The notes below the pieces were generated by a model. It was not told the origin of the DNA, searched no databases, and saw only the letters and a list, made by a program, of their open reading frames with translations. Shown here piece by piece: positions 21,465 to 31,411 of a stretch of 64,000 nt of DNA (within the stretch, counting starts at the first letter, position 1; every line of letters begins with the position of its first letter). Source of the stretch: Hemileia vastatrix (Eukaryota; Basidiomycota; Pucciniomycetes; Pucciniales; Zaghouaniaceae); assembly GCA_030280995.1 (NCBI GenBank), contig JASXTE010000002.1, forward strand, positions 16,684,683-16,748,682, in the 5' to 3' direction. The translations under genes were made by a program, and so were the position numbers.

Positions 21465-22352
21465 TGAAAGAATAATAAAAGCCTTTAATCTAGCGTAAGT
21501 CTTCTCCTCTAGTAACACTGTGGATGAAGCTGAAATCGCTGATAGTAATGCGCTAACCTTTAATCTAGCGTAAGTCTTCTCCTCTAGTAACACTGTGGAT
21601 GAAGCTGAAATCGCTGATAGTAATGCGCTAACCTGTATGATATGAGATCTACTCGTAAATAATATGGATCACAAGAGAACAGTGTTGTGCTAACCTTTAA
21701 TCTAGCGTAAGTCTTCTCCTCTAGTAACACTGTGGATGAAGCTGAAATCGCTGATAGTAATGCGCTAACCTGTATATTCAAGTGAGTACGTGTAGAGAGA
21801 TGAGATGAGATGATGAGCAAAAGAAGACAAAAGATATTTAATTGCAAAGATAAGCACACCTGTATGATATGAGATCTACTCGTAAATAATATGGATCACA
21901 AGAGAACAGTGTTGTGCTAACCTACAAACATAGTGGAGTATGAATATAATAGTAACAATAGGAAACTACAGTTAGAGCACACCTTTAATCTAGCGTAAGT
22001 CTTCTCCTCTAGTAACACTGTGGATGAAGCTGAAATCGCTGATAGTAATGCGCTAACCTATAACAATAACAATTAAATGTAAAAATCAACTTATGATAGT
22101 AATGGTACACACCTGTATATTCAAGTGAGTACGTGTAGAGAGATGAGATGAGATGATGAGCAAAAGAAGACAAAAGATATGGTAATAGATGAACACTTGA
22201 TAGCTATATATACCATAACTACAACTTCTCACGCTAGCACAATACACTTCTCTCTCTTCTACATACAGTTAGTATCAGTCCACTTCGGGACAAGTAATGC
22301 AAAAAAGATTATAATAATAAGTATGAATTAGAATATTATGTATATACTAACA
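21465..22352 (-). repeat. Copia-C 3' LTR, built from GT...AG modules
   Basis: On the sense (minus) strand it begins TGTTAGTATATACA and ends ATTATTCTTTCA. About 714 of 888 bp (22196 down to 21483) are ten head-to-tail modules: A (75 bp, four copies), B (62 bp, two copies), C (90 and about 84 bp), D (61 bp) and E (55 bp). Each module begins GT and ends AG on the sense strand. The pol stop codon TAG lies inside the first bases of this LTR, so coding sequence overlaps both the polypurine tract (GAGGTGGAG) and the LTR. Confidence 0.9.
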
Positions 22353-25300
22353 CTCCACCTCATTACTTGAACCAATAGTGCGTCGACATTCATTCAGGCC
22401 TAGATCTGTTCTAAATTTTTCAAATTTTGTACGATCCAGTGCTTTTGTCATGATGTCTGCAACCATGTCGTGCGTAGAGCAGTATTTGAGATTTAATTCG
22501 CCATCAAGTACTTTTTCCCTGACCCAGTTGAAATGTACTTCAATATGTTTTGTTCGTTTGTGAGCTACGGGATTCTTTGACAATGCTATTGCTCCTTGAT
22601 TATCTCCATAAAGTAACGTTCCTTGATTGTTTTCATACCCTAGTTCACTTAGCAGTTTTCGCAACCATACTCCTTCTAATCCTGCATCAAGATATCCCTT
22701 ATACTCAGATTCAGTGGCTGATGTGGAAACAGTGTTTTGCTTTTTGCTCTTCCAAGAAATAGCACCTCCACCGAGCAGAAAGGCATACCCATTAGTTGAT
22801 CTACGTGTTAGATTACATCCAGCCCAATCCGCATCACTGAAACCTGTAGGTGCTTGATTGCTAATATTGATTTTCGTGGGTATTAATGTTTTGAAGTCTC
22901 GTGAGTACAGTAGGCCAACATTGGCTGTACCCTTGAGATATCTTAGAATTCGGAGTGCCGCTTGCCAGTGAGACTGATTTGGTTTTATGAGGAACTGAGA
23001 TAAATAGTTGACAGCATGGGTGATATCCGGTCGAGTACATTGTGCTAGATAGCCAATACTTCCAATGATACTTCGATAGTCATTTCCTGTTTTCAGAAAC
23101 TGAGCGTATTGGTCATCATCAGAGGGTAACAGCTGGATATTTGATTGCATTGGAGTAGGATTAATTTTGCAGTCTGTCATACCGAAGGTTTCTAATAGAT
23201 CTGCTATGTACTGACTTTGGTGTAGTTGAACAGAAGTACTATTTAGTCGAGTAATTTGTATACCCAGTAGATAAGTTGCTTTTGTGAAGTCATGTACCTT
23301 GAAATCCTTCGATAATTCAGCATGAAATTGATGAGCCCCGTGTCCAATGATAGCCATGTCATCCACCCAAATAAACACATATAAATAGTCATCATTTGAA
23401 TCTTTTCTAATAAATAAACAGGGATCGCTATTGCTGGTTTTAAACTTATGTTTATGGAACCACTTAGATACCTCCTGATACCAGGCTCTAGGTGCCTGCT
23501 TTAAACCGTAGAGTGCTTTTTTTAATTTTAAAACTCTGCTACCACCATTTAATTGCTCTATCTCCTTTTTACAGTTCAAGTTTGATCTATCCAACCACTC
23601 AGTAAAACCTTCTGGAGGTTGAATAAAGATGTCTTCGTCAAGATTACTGTTTAGGAATGCAGTCTTTATATCAAGTTGATGCATCGGTAATCCTTCAATA
23701 GCAGCAAGCGCAAAGATCGTTCGAAGGGTTGCCAGTCTCCCGGTAGGTGCAAACGTTTCGTTGAAGTCTATTCCATGTCTTTGTAGATAGCCTTTGATAA
23801 CCAGTCTTGCTTTAAATTTGTTAAGGACTCCATTTTCATCATACTTTGTTTTGAAGATCCAACGGGTAGGTATTGTTTTTTGATGATTAGCAGGGACGAT
23901 ACACCACACGTGATTTTCATGAAGTGAGTCAAGTTCTTCTTTAATTGCACTTATCCAGTGTGACCTTTGAGACCCACTGATTGCCTTTCTGTAATTGTCA
24001 GGATCTGTGTTTTGTTGTTCGACAAAGTTTATTAAAGCATTGTGGGTACCTTCAAGTTCATTTATCACCTTCCTGGTATGAGATCTCAGGGTGGGTCCAG
24101 AATACTGATCTGATTGATTTTCAGGTGGCGGTGGACCAAGGCGTAAGATTAGTCGTCTGGTTACTGGATTTTCAGTATCTGCTGACTGTTCTTCTATTTG
24201 TTCCTCTACTGCATCATGAAATTCCTCATCATCTTCAACATTTTGATTTGTTGGTGTCTCTGTTGTGTGACTTATGGTGACGATATTGAACATTTCTTTT
24301 GGGCTGTTGCAATCTTTCATAGGAAACACTGACTCATTGAATGTGGCGTTGTGAGTGAAGATTATTCTTTTTGTTTGAATTTCCATCAACTTATAGTTGT
24401 TGTTTCCTTCAGAATACCCAAGTAGAACACATCTGGTGCCTGTCGGAGCAAACTTATTTTTCCTCTGTTGTTTTGGAATATTGGCAATAGCTAGGCATCC
24501 AAACGGGTGTAGATGTGTTATTTTTGGTTTTCTGCCGGTAAGTGCTTCATATGGTGATATCATATTTGCAGCCTTACTAACTATCAGATTTTCCAAATAT
24601 ACTGCTGTTATTACTGCTTCTCCCCAATAGCTAAGTGGTAGCCCTGATTGGAACAGCATCGCTCGAGCTTTCTCGGTGGTGATTCGATTTCCTCGCTCGC
24701 TGATTGGGTTCTGCTCAGGTGTATAAGGCGCAGTGATTTGATGGAAAATACCATTGTCTTTAAGGTATGTTTCAAATTTATTCGAGCAGTATTCTCCTCC
24801 TCCATCTGTTACAATAGTCTTAATTTTTGATTCACAGATATTTTCATATTTTGTCTTAAATTCCGTTAATTTAGATAGTGCCTCATCTTTGTTTTTTAAC
24901 AGGTATACTGCACGAGTTGAAGTTAATCCATCTGTGATCTTCATATAGTACTCATAGCCACTGTTGGTTGGTGGATTGATTCTGCCACTAAGATCGGTGT
25001 GGATCACTTCCAGAGGTTTCTTTGGTGTTGGAAAATGTCCTTGAAATGGTAGTTTCTTCGCTTTTGTCATTTCGCAGATTTCACAGAAGAACTGACTGTC
25101 GTCCAACGTCTCACCAACAGTTGACTTTGTATACTTCGAGTTTGGATGTCCCAGTCTATCATGCCACATTTTTACAGAGCAAATCAGTGCGGACTCAGCT
25201 GGTTTGAAGTTTCCACGCATTTTGCAAAGATTGTTCTCGATATCTGCATTGAATTTAAGATTTTTATTACTGATGATGCATCTTTCGGGATTCTTAGCAA

Positions 25301-26471
25301 ATTCAACTTGATAATTTTTTCTCCAAAACTCAATAGTTGCCACAAGATCATACGGTAATTTAGGTACATGTAGTGCATTAAGAGTCACAACATTTTTCCC
25401 TTCAACCAATTTAACAGTTCCCTTTCCAACACATTCTGTGTTTTCATTTCCAGTCACAATATCGAACTTAGTACTCTGATATGTCCAGAAGTACTTTCGG
25501 TTTCTAATCATCGTTGACGTGGCTCCTGAATCAAGGATTGGTTTCAGGTTGGTGTTGTTGTCGATAGAAGAGATAAGAACATACTGATTGTACGCCATCA
25601 TAGCTGACTCATTAGTTTTTTTATTCTTCTCAGCCATCTCTTTCTTCCATTGATCGCGTTGTTCGACCCAGCTTGGTTTTCCAACCTTCTCCCAGCATTC
25701 GCTTTCAAGATGTCCTGTTTTATTACAGTACGTGCATTTCTTTCGCGGTTTTCTTTCTCTGGACTTCGACGTTTCAGTTTTACTTGAGTCGGCAATAAGG
25801 GCTTTGCTAGTCTTAGATTCGTTCGATTGGTTGTCCTGAAGATTGTGAAATTTGCTAGTCTGTTCGAGTACTGCCAGGACATTCATCATGGTTACCTTTC
25901 CAGAAGCCAGGATATTTTGAGCTGTGGTTTGATATTGATCAGGTAATTTCATAATTATTTGAGTAGCTACAGTGTCGCCTTCATAGCTGATTTTAGCATT
26001 TCTCAAATTTCGTAGGACTTTTCGGATATCGTTAATAAAGGTTTTGAGATCCGTAGTGTAAGTCAGATCATTTAATGATTTGTAGGCAGCGGCTTTAGTG
26101 AATTGATTTACTTCAGCATGTTTCTCTTTCAGTTTCATCCATGTTTTGTATGGATCTCCTTTTAGCTCTGGACTGTCGCAAATTAGCATCGTGTTTTCAT
26201 GGTCAAGATGTCGAAGAATCATTGAATACGCTTTCATGTTTGTCTTAAGGCGCTTCTTGATCTCATTTGCACTTGGAGACGTGATTGTTGTCCCATCTTC
26301 TTTTTCAGTAGTTGTTATTATAAACTCGTTTTCGGTTACTTCCCACAGTTCATTTTCGAAGAGAAGACCTTCCATGTGAGCAGCCCAGGTAAAGTAATTG
26401 TCACTTCCGAGTTTTGTGTCATTTTTGTTTTCAAGTGCAGAGATTAATTCACGGATGCTATTGTTGTCCAT
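22347..26471 (-). CDS. Copia-C gag-pol polyprotein, 1374 aa
   Basis: It encodes all functions for retrotransposition in a single frame from a clear ATG at 26471. Gag occupies residues 1 to about 290, with a CCHC knuckle CTYCNKTGHLESEC at about 247-260. Protease has LDSGAT at 313-318. GAG-pre-integrase has HDRLGH at 437-442 and CEIC at about 463. Integrase has D493, D556 and E592, so the last two are separated by 35 residues as in DD35E. Reverse transcriptase contains RWIFKTKYDENG, LDIKTAFLN and the catalytic VDDM at about 1036. RNase H has SDADWAG at about 1210 and YGDNQGA, with a final ADIMTKAL block. No stops or shifts occur. The catalytic motif is WVDD rather than YVDD. Confidence 0.96.
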   Translation of the reverse strand: MDNNSIRELISALENKNDTKLGSDNYFTWAAHMEGLLFENELWEVTENEFIITTTEKEDGTTITSPSANEIKKRLKTNMKAYSMILRHLDHENTMLICDSPELKGDPYKTWMKLKEKHAEVNQFTKAAAYKSLNDLTYTTDLKTFINDIRKVLRNLRNAKISYEGDTVATQIIMKLPDQYQTTAQNILASGKVTMMNVLAVLEQTSKFHNLQDNQSNESKTSKALIADSSKTETSKSRERKPRKKCTYCNKTGHLESECWEKVGKPSWVEQRDQWKKEMAEKNKKTNESAMMAYNQYVLISSIDNNTNLKPILDSGATSTMIRNRKYFWTYQSTKFDIVTGNENTECVGKGTVKLVEGKNVVTLNALHVPKLPYDLVATIEFWRKNYQVEFAKNPERCIISNKNLKFNADIENNLCKMRGNFKPAESALICSVKMWHDRLGHPNSKYTKSTVGETLDDSQFFCEICEMTKAKKLPFQGHFPTPKKPLEVIHTDLSGRINPPTNSGYEYYMKITDGLTSTRAVYLLKNKDEALSKLTEFKTKYENICESKIKTIVTDGGGEYCSNKFETYLKDNGIFHQITAPYTPEQNPISERGNRITTEKARAMLFQSGLPLSYWGEAVITAVYLENLIVSKAANMISPYEALTGRKPKITHLHPFGCLAIANIPKQQRKNKFAPTGTRCVLLGYSEGNNNYKLMEIQTKRIIFTHNATFNESVFPMKDCNSPKEMFNIVTISHTTETPTNQNVEDDEEFHDAVEEQIEEQSADTENPVTRRLILRLGPPPPENQSDQYSGPTLRSHTRKVINELEGTHNALINFVEQQNTDPDNYRKAISGSQRSHWISAIKEELDSLHENHVWCIVPANHQKTIPTRWIFKTKYDENGVLNKFKARLVIKGYLQRHGIDFNETFAPTGRLATLRTIFALAAIEGLPMHQLDIKTAFLNSNLDEDIFIQPPEGFTEWLDRSNLNCKKEIEQLNGGSRVLKLKKALYGLKQAPRAWYQEVSKWFHKHKFKTSNSDPCLFIRKDSNDDYLYVFIWVDDMAIIGHGAHQFHAELSKDFKVHDFTKATYLLGIQITRLNSTSVQLHQSQYIADLLETFGMTDCKINPTPMQSNIQLLPSDDDQYAQFLKTGNDYRSIIGSIGYLAQCTRPDITHAVNYLSQFLIKPNQSHWQAALRILRYLKGTANVGLLYSRDFKTLIPTKINISNQAPTGFSDADWAGCNLTRRSTNGYAFLLGGGAISWKSKKQNTVSTSATESEYKGYLDAGLEGVWLRKLLSELGYENNQGTLLYGDNQGAIALSKNPVAHKRTKHIEVHFNWVREKVLDGELNLKYCSTHDMVADIMTKALDRTKFEKFRTDLGLNECRRTIGSSNEVEC

Positions 26472-26529
26472 GTTACTAGTGTTACTAGTTGTTGTTTGTG
26501 CTTAAGTACGTGAGCTGGTACTGATAATG

Positions 26530-27417
26530 TGAAAGAATAATAAAAGCCTTTAATCTAGCGTAAGTCTTCTCCTCTAGTAACACTGTGGATGAAGCTGAAA
26601 TCGCTGATAGTAATGCGCTAACCTTTAATCTAGCGTAAGTCTTCTCCTCTAGTAACACTGTGGATGAAGCTGAAATCGCTGATAGTAATGCGCTAACCTG
26701 TATGATATGAGATCTACTCGTAAATAATATGGATCACAAGAGAACAGTGTTGTGCTAACCTTTAATCTAGCGTAAGTCTTCTCCTCTAGTAACACTGTGG
26801 ATGAAGCTGAAATCGCTGATAGTAATGCGCTAACCTGTATATTCAAGTGAGTACGTGTAGAGAGATGAGATGAGATGATGAGCAAAAGAAGACAAAAGAT
26901 ATTTAATTGCAAAGATAAGCACACCTGTATGATATGAGATCTACTCGTAAATAATATGGATCACAAGAGAACAGTGTTGTGCTAACCTACAAACATAGTG
27001 GAGTATGAATATAATAGTAACAATAGGAAACTACAGTTAGAGCACACCTTTAATCTAGCGTAAGTCTTCTCCTCTAGTAACACTGTGGATGAAGCTGAAA
27101 TCGCTGATAGTAATGCGCTAACCTATAACAATAACAATTAAATGTAAAAATCAACTTATGATAGTAATGGTACACACCTGTATATTCAAGTGAGTACGTG
27201 TAGAGAGATGAGATGAGATGATGAGCAAAAGAAGACAAAAGATATGGTAATAGATGAACACTTGATAGCTATATATACCATAACTACAACTTCTCACGCT
27301 AGCACAATACACTTCTCTCTCTTCTACATACAGTTAGTATCAGTCCACTTCGGGACAAGTAATGCAAAAAAGATTATAATAATAAGTATGAATTAGAATA
27401 TTATGTATATACTAACA
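26530..27417 (-). repeat. Copia-C 5' LTR
   Basis: It is equal in length and, by eye, identical in sequence to 21465-22352, including all ten GT...AG modules (shifted by 5065 bp). On the sense strand the first roughly 155 bp hold the TATA-like element. The module array then forms the presumed transcribed leader before gag begins at 26471. Confidence 0.93.
27268..27279 (-). promoter_or_regulatory. TATA-like box of Copia-C 5' LTR
   Basis: On the sense strand GGTATATATAGC lies about 140 bp into the LTR and just before the module array. A start site 25-35 bp downstream would place almost all modules in the 5' leader of the RNA. The same element is in the 3' LTR at 22203-22214. This rests on motif and position only. 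Confidence 0.55.
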
Positions 27418-27926
27418 AGGAATACAGCTAAAACATCCGTGAAATCATTCATCATTGAATAAATGAATTCCTTGTGCGGAAGAAGAATACGGTCATCCTG
27501 CAAACTTTGCACTCCATGTTAAGATCTGCCTCAAAACAAACTCATTAAGGGGTATGCCACATAAACACACCACAAAAAAGTCAGCAAGATTTCCATCAGA
27601 AACTGAAATACACCTGCCTTTTACAGGTGTATTTCAACAGCATATTAGTCGACCTGTATGGTACGGATGGTAACAATTTTAGATGAAATAAATTCTAATT
27701 GATGAAGATTTAAGGCTAGAGTGGAAAATATAAGAATTTATTATAGTAATTTAAATAAATATAATGTCTTTTTCACGTTGAACAGTTATATACTTTAGAT
27801 GAGTTGTAATTTTATTAATTATTTATTTCAGAAATTGGTTTAATAATTTATGATAGTAAATAATAAAATTTGAATTTCTCAAATAATAATATTGAAATAT
27901 ATTGTTGTATTTTAAATTTCATATAA
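27418..27926. other. Spacer right of Copia-C with a perfect 13-bp hairpin; no gene
   Basis: The sequence continues the region split by Copia-C. At 27604-27636, TGAAATACACCTG and its exact reverse complement flank a 7-base loop (CCTTTTA). The rest becomes very AT-rich. No coding frame or RNA gene is evident. Confidence 0.5.
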
Positions 27927-28127
27927 TAGGGGGTATTAAAGTTAGAAATCTTCCATTTTAAAATACCTCTTTTTTCCACCAATTCAACCATGTTTATTTT
28001 TTAATATATGGCATATTGTACCCCGAAACCACCTTTTTACTGAGCATTAATTTCAAGTTTGTGGCTTTCTTTTTGTGTTGTGAAATACATTTTAATAATT
28101 AATAATTTCTAACTTTGATACCCCCTA
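27927..28127. mobile_element. MITE with TAGGGGGTAT termini, about 200 bp
   Basis: The left end TAGGGGGTATTAAAGTTAG and the reverse complement of the right end, TAGGGGGTATCAAAGTTAG, differ at one base and continue as AAAT. If the outer T is counted with the flank, the unit is bounded by AAT on both sides. It has no coding capacity. The superfamily is not assigned. Confidence 0.72.
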
Positions 28128-28279
28128 ATAATAAAAAGGTTGTAAAGGGCACTTCAAAACAACGCAAAGAGAACCCCTTTTATACAGAATAGTAAGTGCA
28201 ACGTGGATTTTGTTGAAGTCAACAAAATCATTGATAAAACTAAAATAAAATATATATAATTCACCAGAAAAAAAACATG

Positions 28280-28456
28280 GGCACCTGATAGCAGTTCCCA
28301 ATCCCTATATTTGATTTAACTCAATTTCAGCTCAGCTGTAATTTTTCTAGAAAGACTATGCACTGAACAATGAGCACACTAGCTCACACAATATCAAATC
28401 AAATTTACTCTTAAATCAAAACTGAATATAGGGATAGGCACCTGAGAGCAGGTGCC
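28280..28456. mobile_element. MITE with GGCACCTG termini, about 177 bp
   Basis: The left end starts GGCACCTGATAGCAGTTCCC, and the reverse complement of the right end starts GGCACCTGCTCTCAGGTGCC. Both then continue with ATCCCTATATT. The right terminus contains its own short palindrome (GGCACCTG..CAGGTGCC). No clear target duplication is seen. Confidence 0.68.
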
Positions 28457-29951
28457 ACTTGATTTTTTGCGGTGATTAATATATAATTTAATTGAATTAA
28501 ATGATGAAATGAAATTAAACAACAAATGTTTTAATTGAGAATTTTAATAAGATAAAAAAATTAATAAATTGAATTAAATGATTAAATGAAATTAAACCAC
28601 AAATCTTTTAATTGAGAATTTTAATAAGATAAAAAAATTAATAAATTAAATTAAATACAAATGTATATTAAATATTTAATTAAACATAAAAGTTTAATAA
28701 AATTATATCATTTAAAGTTCCAAAAAATTCTAAAGACCCTCTCTTGCTCTCCCTGGCCCCATTCTAGCCAACTTCAAGCAAGGTTTGAGTCCCAGTAATT
28801 TTCAAGGACTTAGAAACACATAACATTTTTTCTATTTACACACCCCACCTGCTCATTTGGTGCTGAATTCCTACTTCCCACTCATCACCTAAACCTTCTA
28901 CCAACAATAATGAAGCACCTCTCTACTAGGAAGCAAATTCACTCAGCTATGAATGCTATCACTTTAACTTTAGCTGTTGACTCTGATTCTGGCTTGGGTT
29001 TGGAAGACACTTTAGCTTATATTTCTTTTCAATGATCTTTATGAAGAAGAGGATCCCAAACCTGCTCCAGCTATCCCCTCCCTTGAATCACAAAACATTC
29101 TTCACACCTGCATCTTCTATGTCATTATAACAATCACACTCCAAAATTTTGAAACACAACCCTTTCATTTTTTTTTCATACTCTCCAAATGTTCAACTTT
29201 TGTTCTTTATTCACTTGGTTTGGTGTTTTTGTTTTTTGCAAATTCATTATTATTTTTAATTTACAGTGAATGTCTCTTTTTTGGATGTCTCATTTGTTTT
29301 CATTCACCAGCTCAACATGAAATTGCATAATTTTTCACTCATTCTTTTTTTCATTTATCCCTCATATCCTTTTCCTCCTCTCCTCAAACATCCCTCAAAC
29401 AATTTGGTTTCATTTATTTTCTCATCTCATCTCTCCAGGTAATTCAGTTTATTCAATTTTTTGATTTTTTGATTGCTAATTATAATTTTTTTTTGTTTTT
29501 TGTCTGGTTTATTTTTTCTTTTTTGTATCTAAATTTTTTAAGTGGTTATTTTTAATTTTAATGGTAAAATTAACCTTTTTTTCTCTCCCTCTTTTCTTTC
29601 TTTTATAGCTCCATCACCCTATTCTTCATCCCTCCTTGGCATGATCATAATCCCCCCTTTCCCCTATTTCACTTTTTTTTTTGGTTCCATGTCATTAAAA
29701 CACATACATTGCACATTCTTTGTGCATTTCACTTACTCCATACTTGATTTCCCCTGTATTCCAACATCAATCTTTCTCACTCTATTTTTTCTACTTTTCA
29801 ATCAAGGTAAGTTTCATCTCCTTTTTTTCATGCCTATATGATATCTCATTCCTTCTATGAAAATTTCATACTTAAATATATGTATAACTCTTATCTGGAT
29901 AACAGTGAACTTATTAAACTCCTCATGTTCTCATCTCTATTTCCACTTTTC
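28457..29951 (+). other. AT-rich spacer with a possible transposase N-terminal relict
   Basis: From ATG at 28911 there are about 40 codons giving RKQIHSAMNAITLTLA followed by SDSGLGLEDTLAYI and a stop. The continuation is readable in a shifted frame (LYEEEDPKP). This composition recalls the N-terminus of fungal Harbinger-type transposases, but no catalytic motif is present and the call is weak. At 28490-28670 an AT-rich unit with GAATTAAATGA(T)..AAATGAAATTAAAC is duplicated in tandem. The rest holds nothing I can support. Confidence 0.3.
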
Positions 29952-30720
29952 AAGTTTTGGTAAAATTTTGAAAATCAAAGTCAGAATTAGGGTTAGGTTT
30001 ATTGGAATCTATTTTCCTTTTAACTGAAGATTCTCCTGAAGGATACCTTTCATTTCCCAGAAATGGTTTTGAATTTGGTTCAGTGGTTTCTGAGATATTG
30101 ACCTTTAAAGTTGAGCCTTTTTTTCACAATATGAATTTTTTTATTTCATGTTTTTATGTAACAAATTAGGGTTAGGATTATTTAAGTCACATGTCCTTTA
30201 ACTGAAGATTATACATAAGCCTATCTTTCATTTCCCACAAGTGGGTTTGAATTTGGTTCAGTGGTTGCTGAGATTTTGATGATTAAAGTTAAGCCTTTTT
30301 TTCCAAATTTCACTTAATTTATTTTATGTTTTTATATTTCATAATTAGAGAATAAGGCTTCTGAAACTCTTATCTGATGCTTATCTAGGCTTTTATCTCC
30401 CTTTTGTTGGAATTTTCATCATCACTTATCAAGTTTTTGTATAATTTTGAAAAGCTGTGTCAGAATTGGGGTTGGTTTTATTGGAAACTAATGTTATTTT
30501 AGCTGAAGATTCTTCTGAAGAATATCTTAAATTTTCCGTAAACGGATTTGAATTTGGTTCAGTGGTTGCTGAGATATTGACCTTTAAAGTTGAGCCTTTT
30601 TTCCAAATATCACTCAATTTATTTCATGTTTTTATATTGCATCATTAGAGAATAAGGCTTCTAAAACACTTATATGATGATTATCTAGGCTTTTATCTTC
30701 TAAAGTTTAGGATAACTCAA
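29952..30720 (+). repeat. Three diverged tandem copies, about 200-270 bp each
   Basis: Each copy contains AACTGAAGATT or its variant, then TTTGAATTTGGTTCAGTGGT and TGAGAT, a stretch ending AAGTT(G/A)AGCCTTTTTT, and a TTATTTCATGTTTTTAT block. The copies begin near 29952, 30165 and 30431. They are degenerate and have no long frame. The arrangement suggests decayed tandem duplication. Confidence 0.75.
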
Positions 30721-30896
30721 TTATTTCTTGGACAACATCTTGAAAAACTTATATATTTGCGCATTTCAGTCTAATTATAAACTGGTCAAGAGAGCTGGAC
30801 TTTCCGATTGGACAGATATGGAATGGGTTGAACTCAGTAACAATTATATCTTTTATTCTAATTTTATCATCACCTATAAAGGATTTCATAAGTAGG

Positions 30897-31058
30897 CACT
30901 ACACAATATAGGGGGTAGAATTTCTAGCAAGTCCCCAGCCTGAACTCAGACAGAACTCAGATGGAATTTAGACTGAACTCTACTTGAAAACCCACCAAAA
31001 ATGTTCTGCTGAGTGGTGTTCATCACTGATTGTATGGTTACTTTGTCGATAGCTCAAT
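30897..31058. mobile_element. CACTA-type MITE, truncated copy
   Basis: It begins CACTACACAATATAGGGGGT and follows the 261-bp family, with an internal deletion, to about 31058. There the homology ends and the right inverted repeat is lost. The sequence after the break (GGGGTGTCAGTACTGGC) is a different repeat. Confidence 0.75.
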
Positions 31059-31411
31059 AGGGGGTGTCAGTACTGGCAAATCCACACTTAACTTAAGTGC
31101 AGATTTCAAACCAAATCAGCACTTAAATTTTGCAAAAAAGTCACATATTTCAAAAAAGGGTGTCATTTATGACCTCAAATCAGCACTTTTTTCCTGTTTT
31201 TTTTCACAACCACAAGTTGGCCACAACATCCCTTCCTTTCTTATCCCATCCCTGTCACATGTGACACACTGATCTTCCTTGCTCCCTACCCATCAATCCT
31301 TGGCACACACCCCTTCCTAACATTTTCAACATTTTATTACAAAATTTTGACCAGGCATGTTTACATTCTTTTTTACTTATTTCTTCTACCTCTTAATCTC
31401 TTTTCTTGTTA

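Larger units (their letters stand above)
21465..27417 (-). mobile_element. Copia-C: structurally intact Ty1/copia retrotransposon
   Basis: Two 888-bp LTRs (21465-22352 and 26530-27417) read as identical line by line. The element is flanked by AGGAA on both sides (21460-21464 and 27418-27422), a 5-bp target duplication. One uninterrupted 4.1-kb polyprotein frame fills the interior. The identical LTRs, duplications and open frame indicate a very recent insertion and probable autonomy. I could not assign the primer-binding site: the bases after the 5' LTR (CATTATCAGTACCAGC on the sense strand) do not match the initiator-tRNA type of Copia-A and Copia-B. Confidence 0.95.

Noticed and set aside
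21584..21859. 91-codon minus-strand frame inside the Copia-C LTRs (also 26649-26924)
   Set aside because: It begins with GTG, not ATG, and runs through the repeat modules A, B and C. Its openness follows from the module sequence, and there is no domain or independent conservation.
29542..29841. 99-codon plus-strand frame rich in Phe, Leu and Pro
   Set aside because: It comes from pyrimidine-rich low-complexity DNA. It could pass for a membrane protein by composition but has no support from context or motifs.
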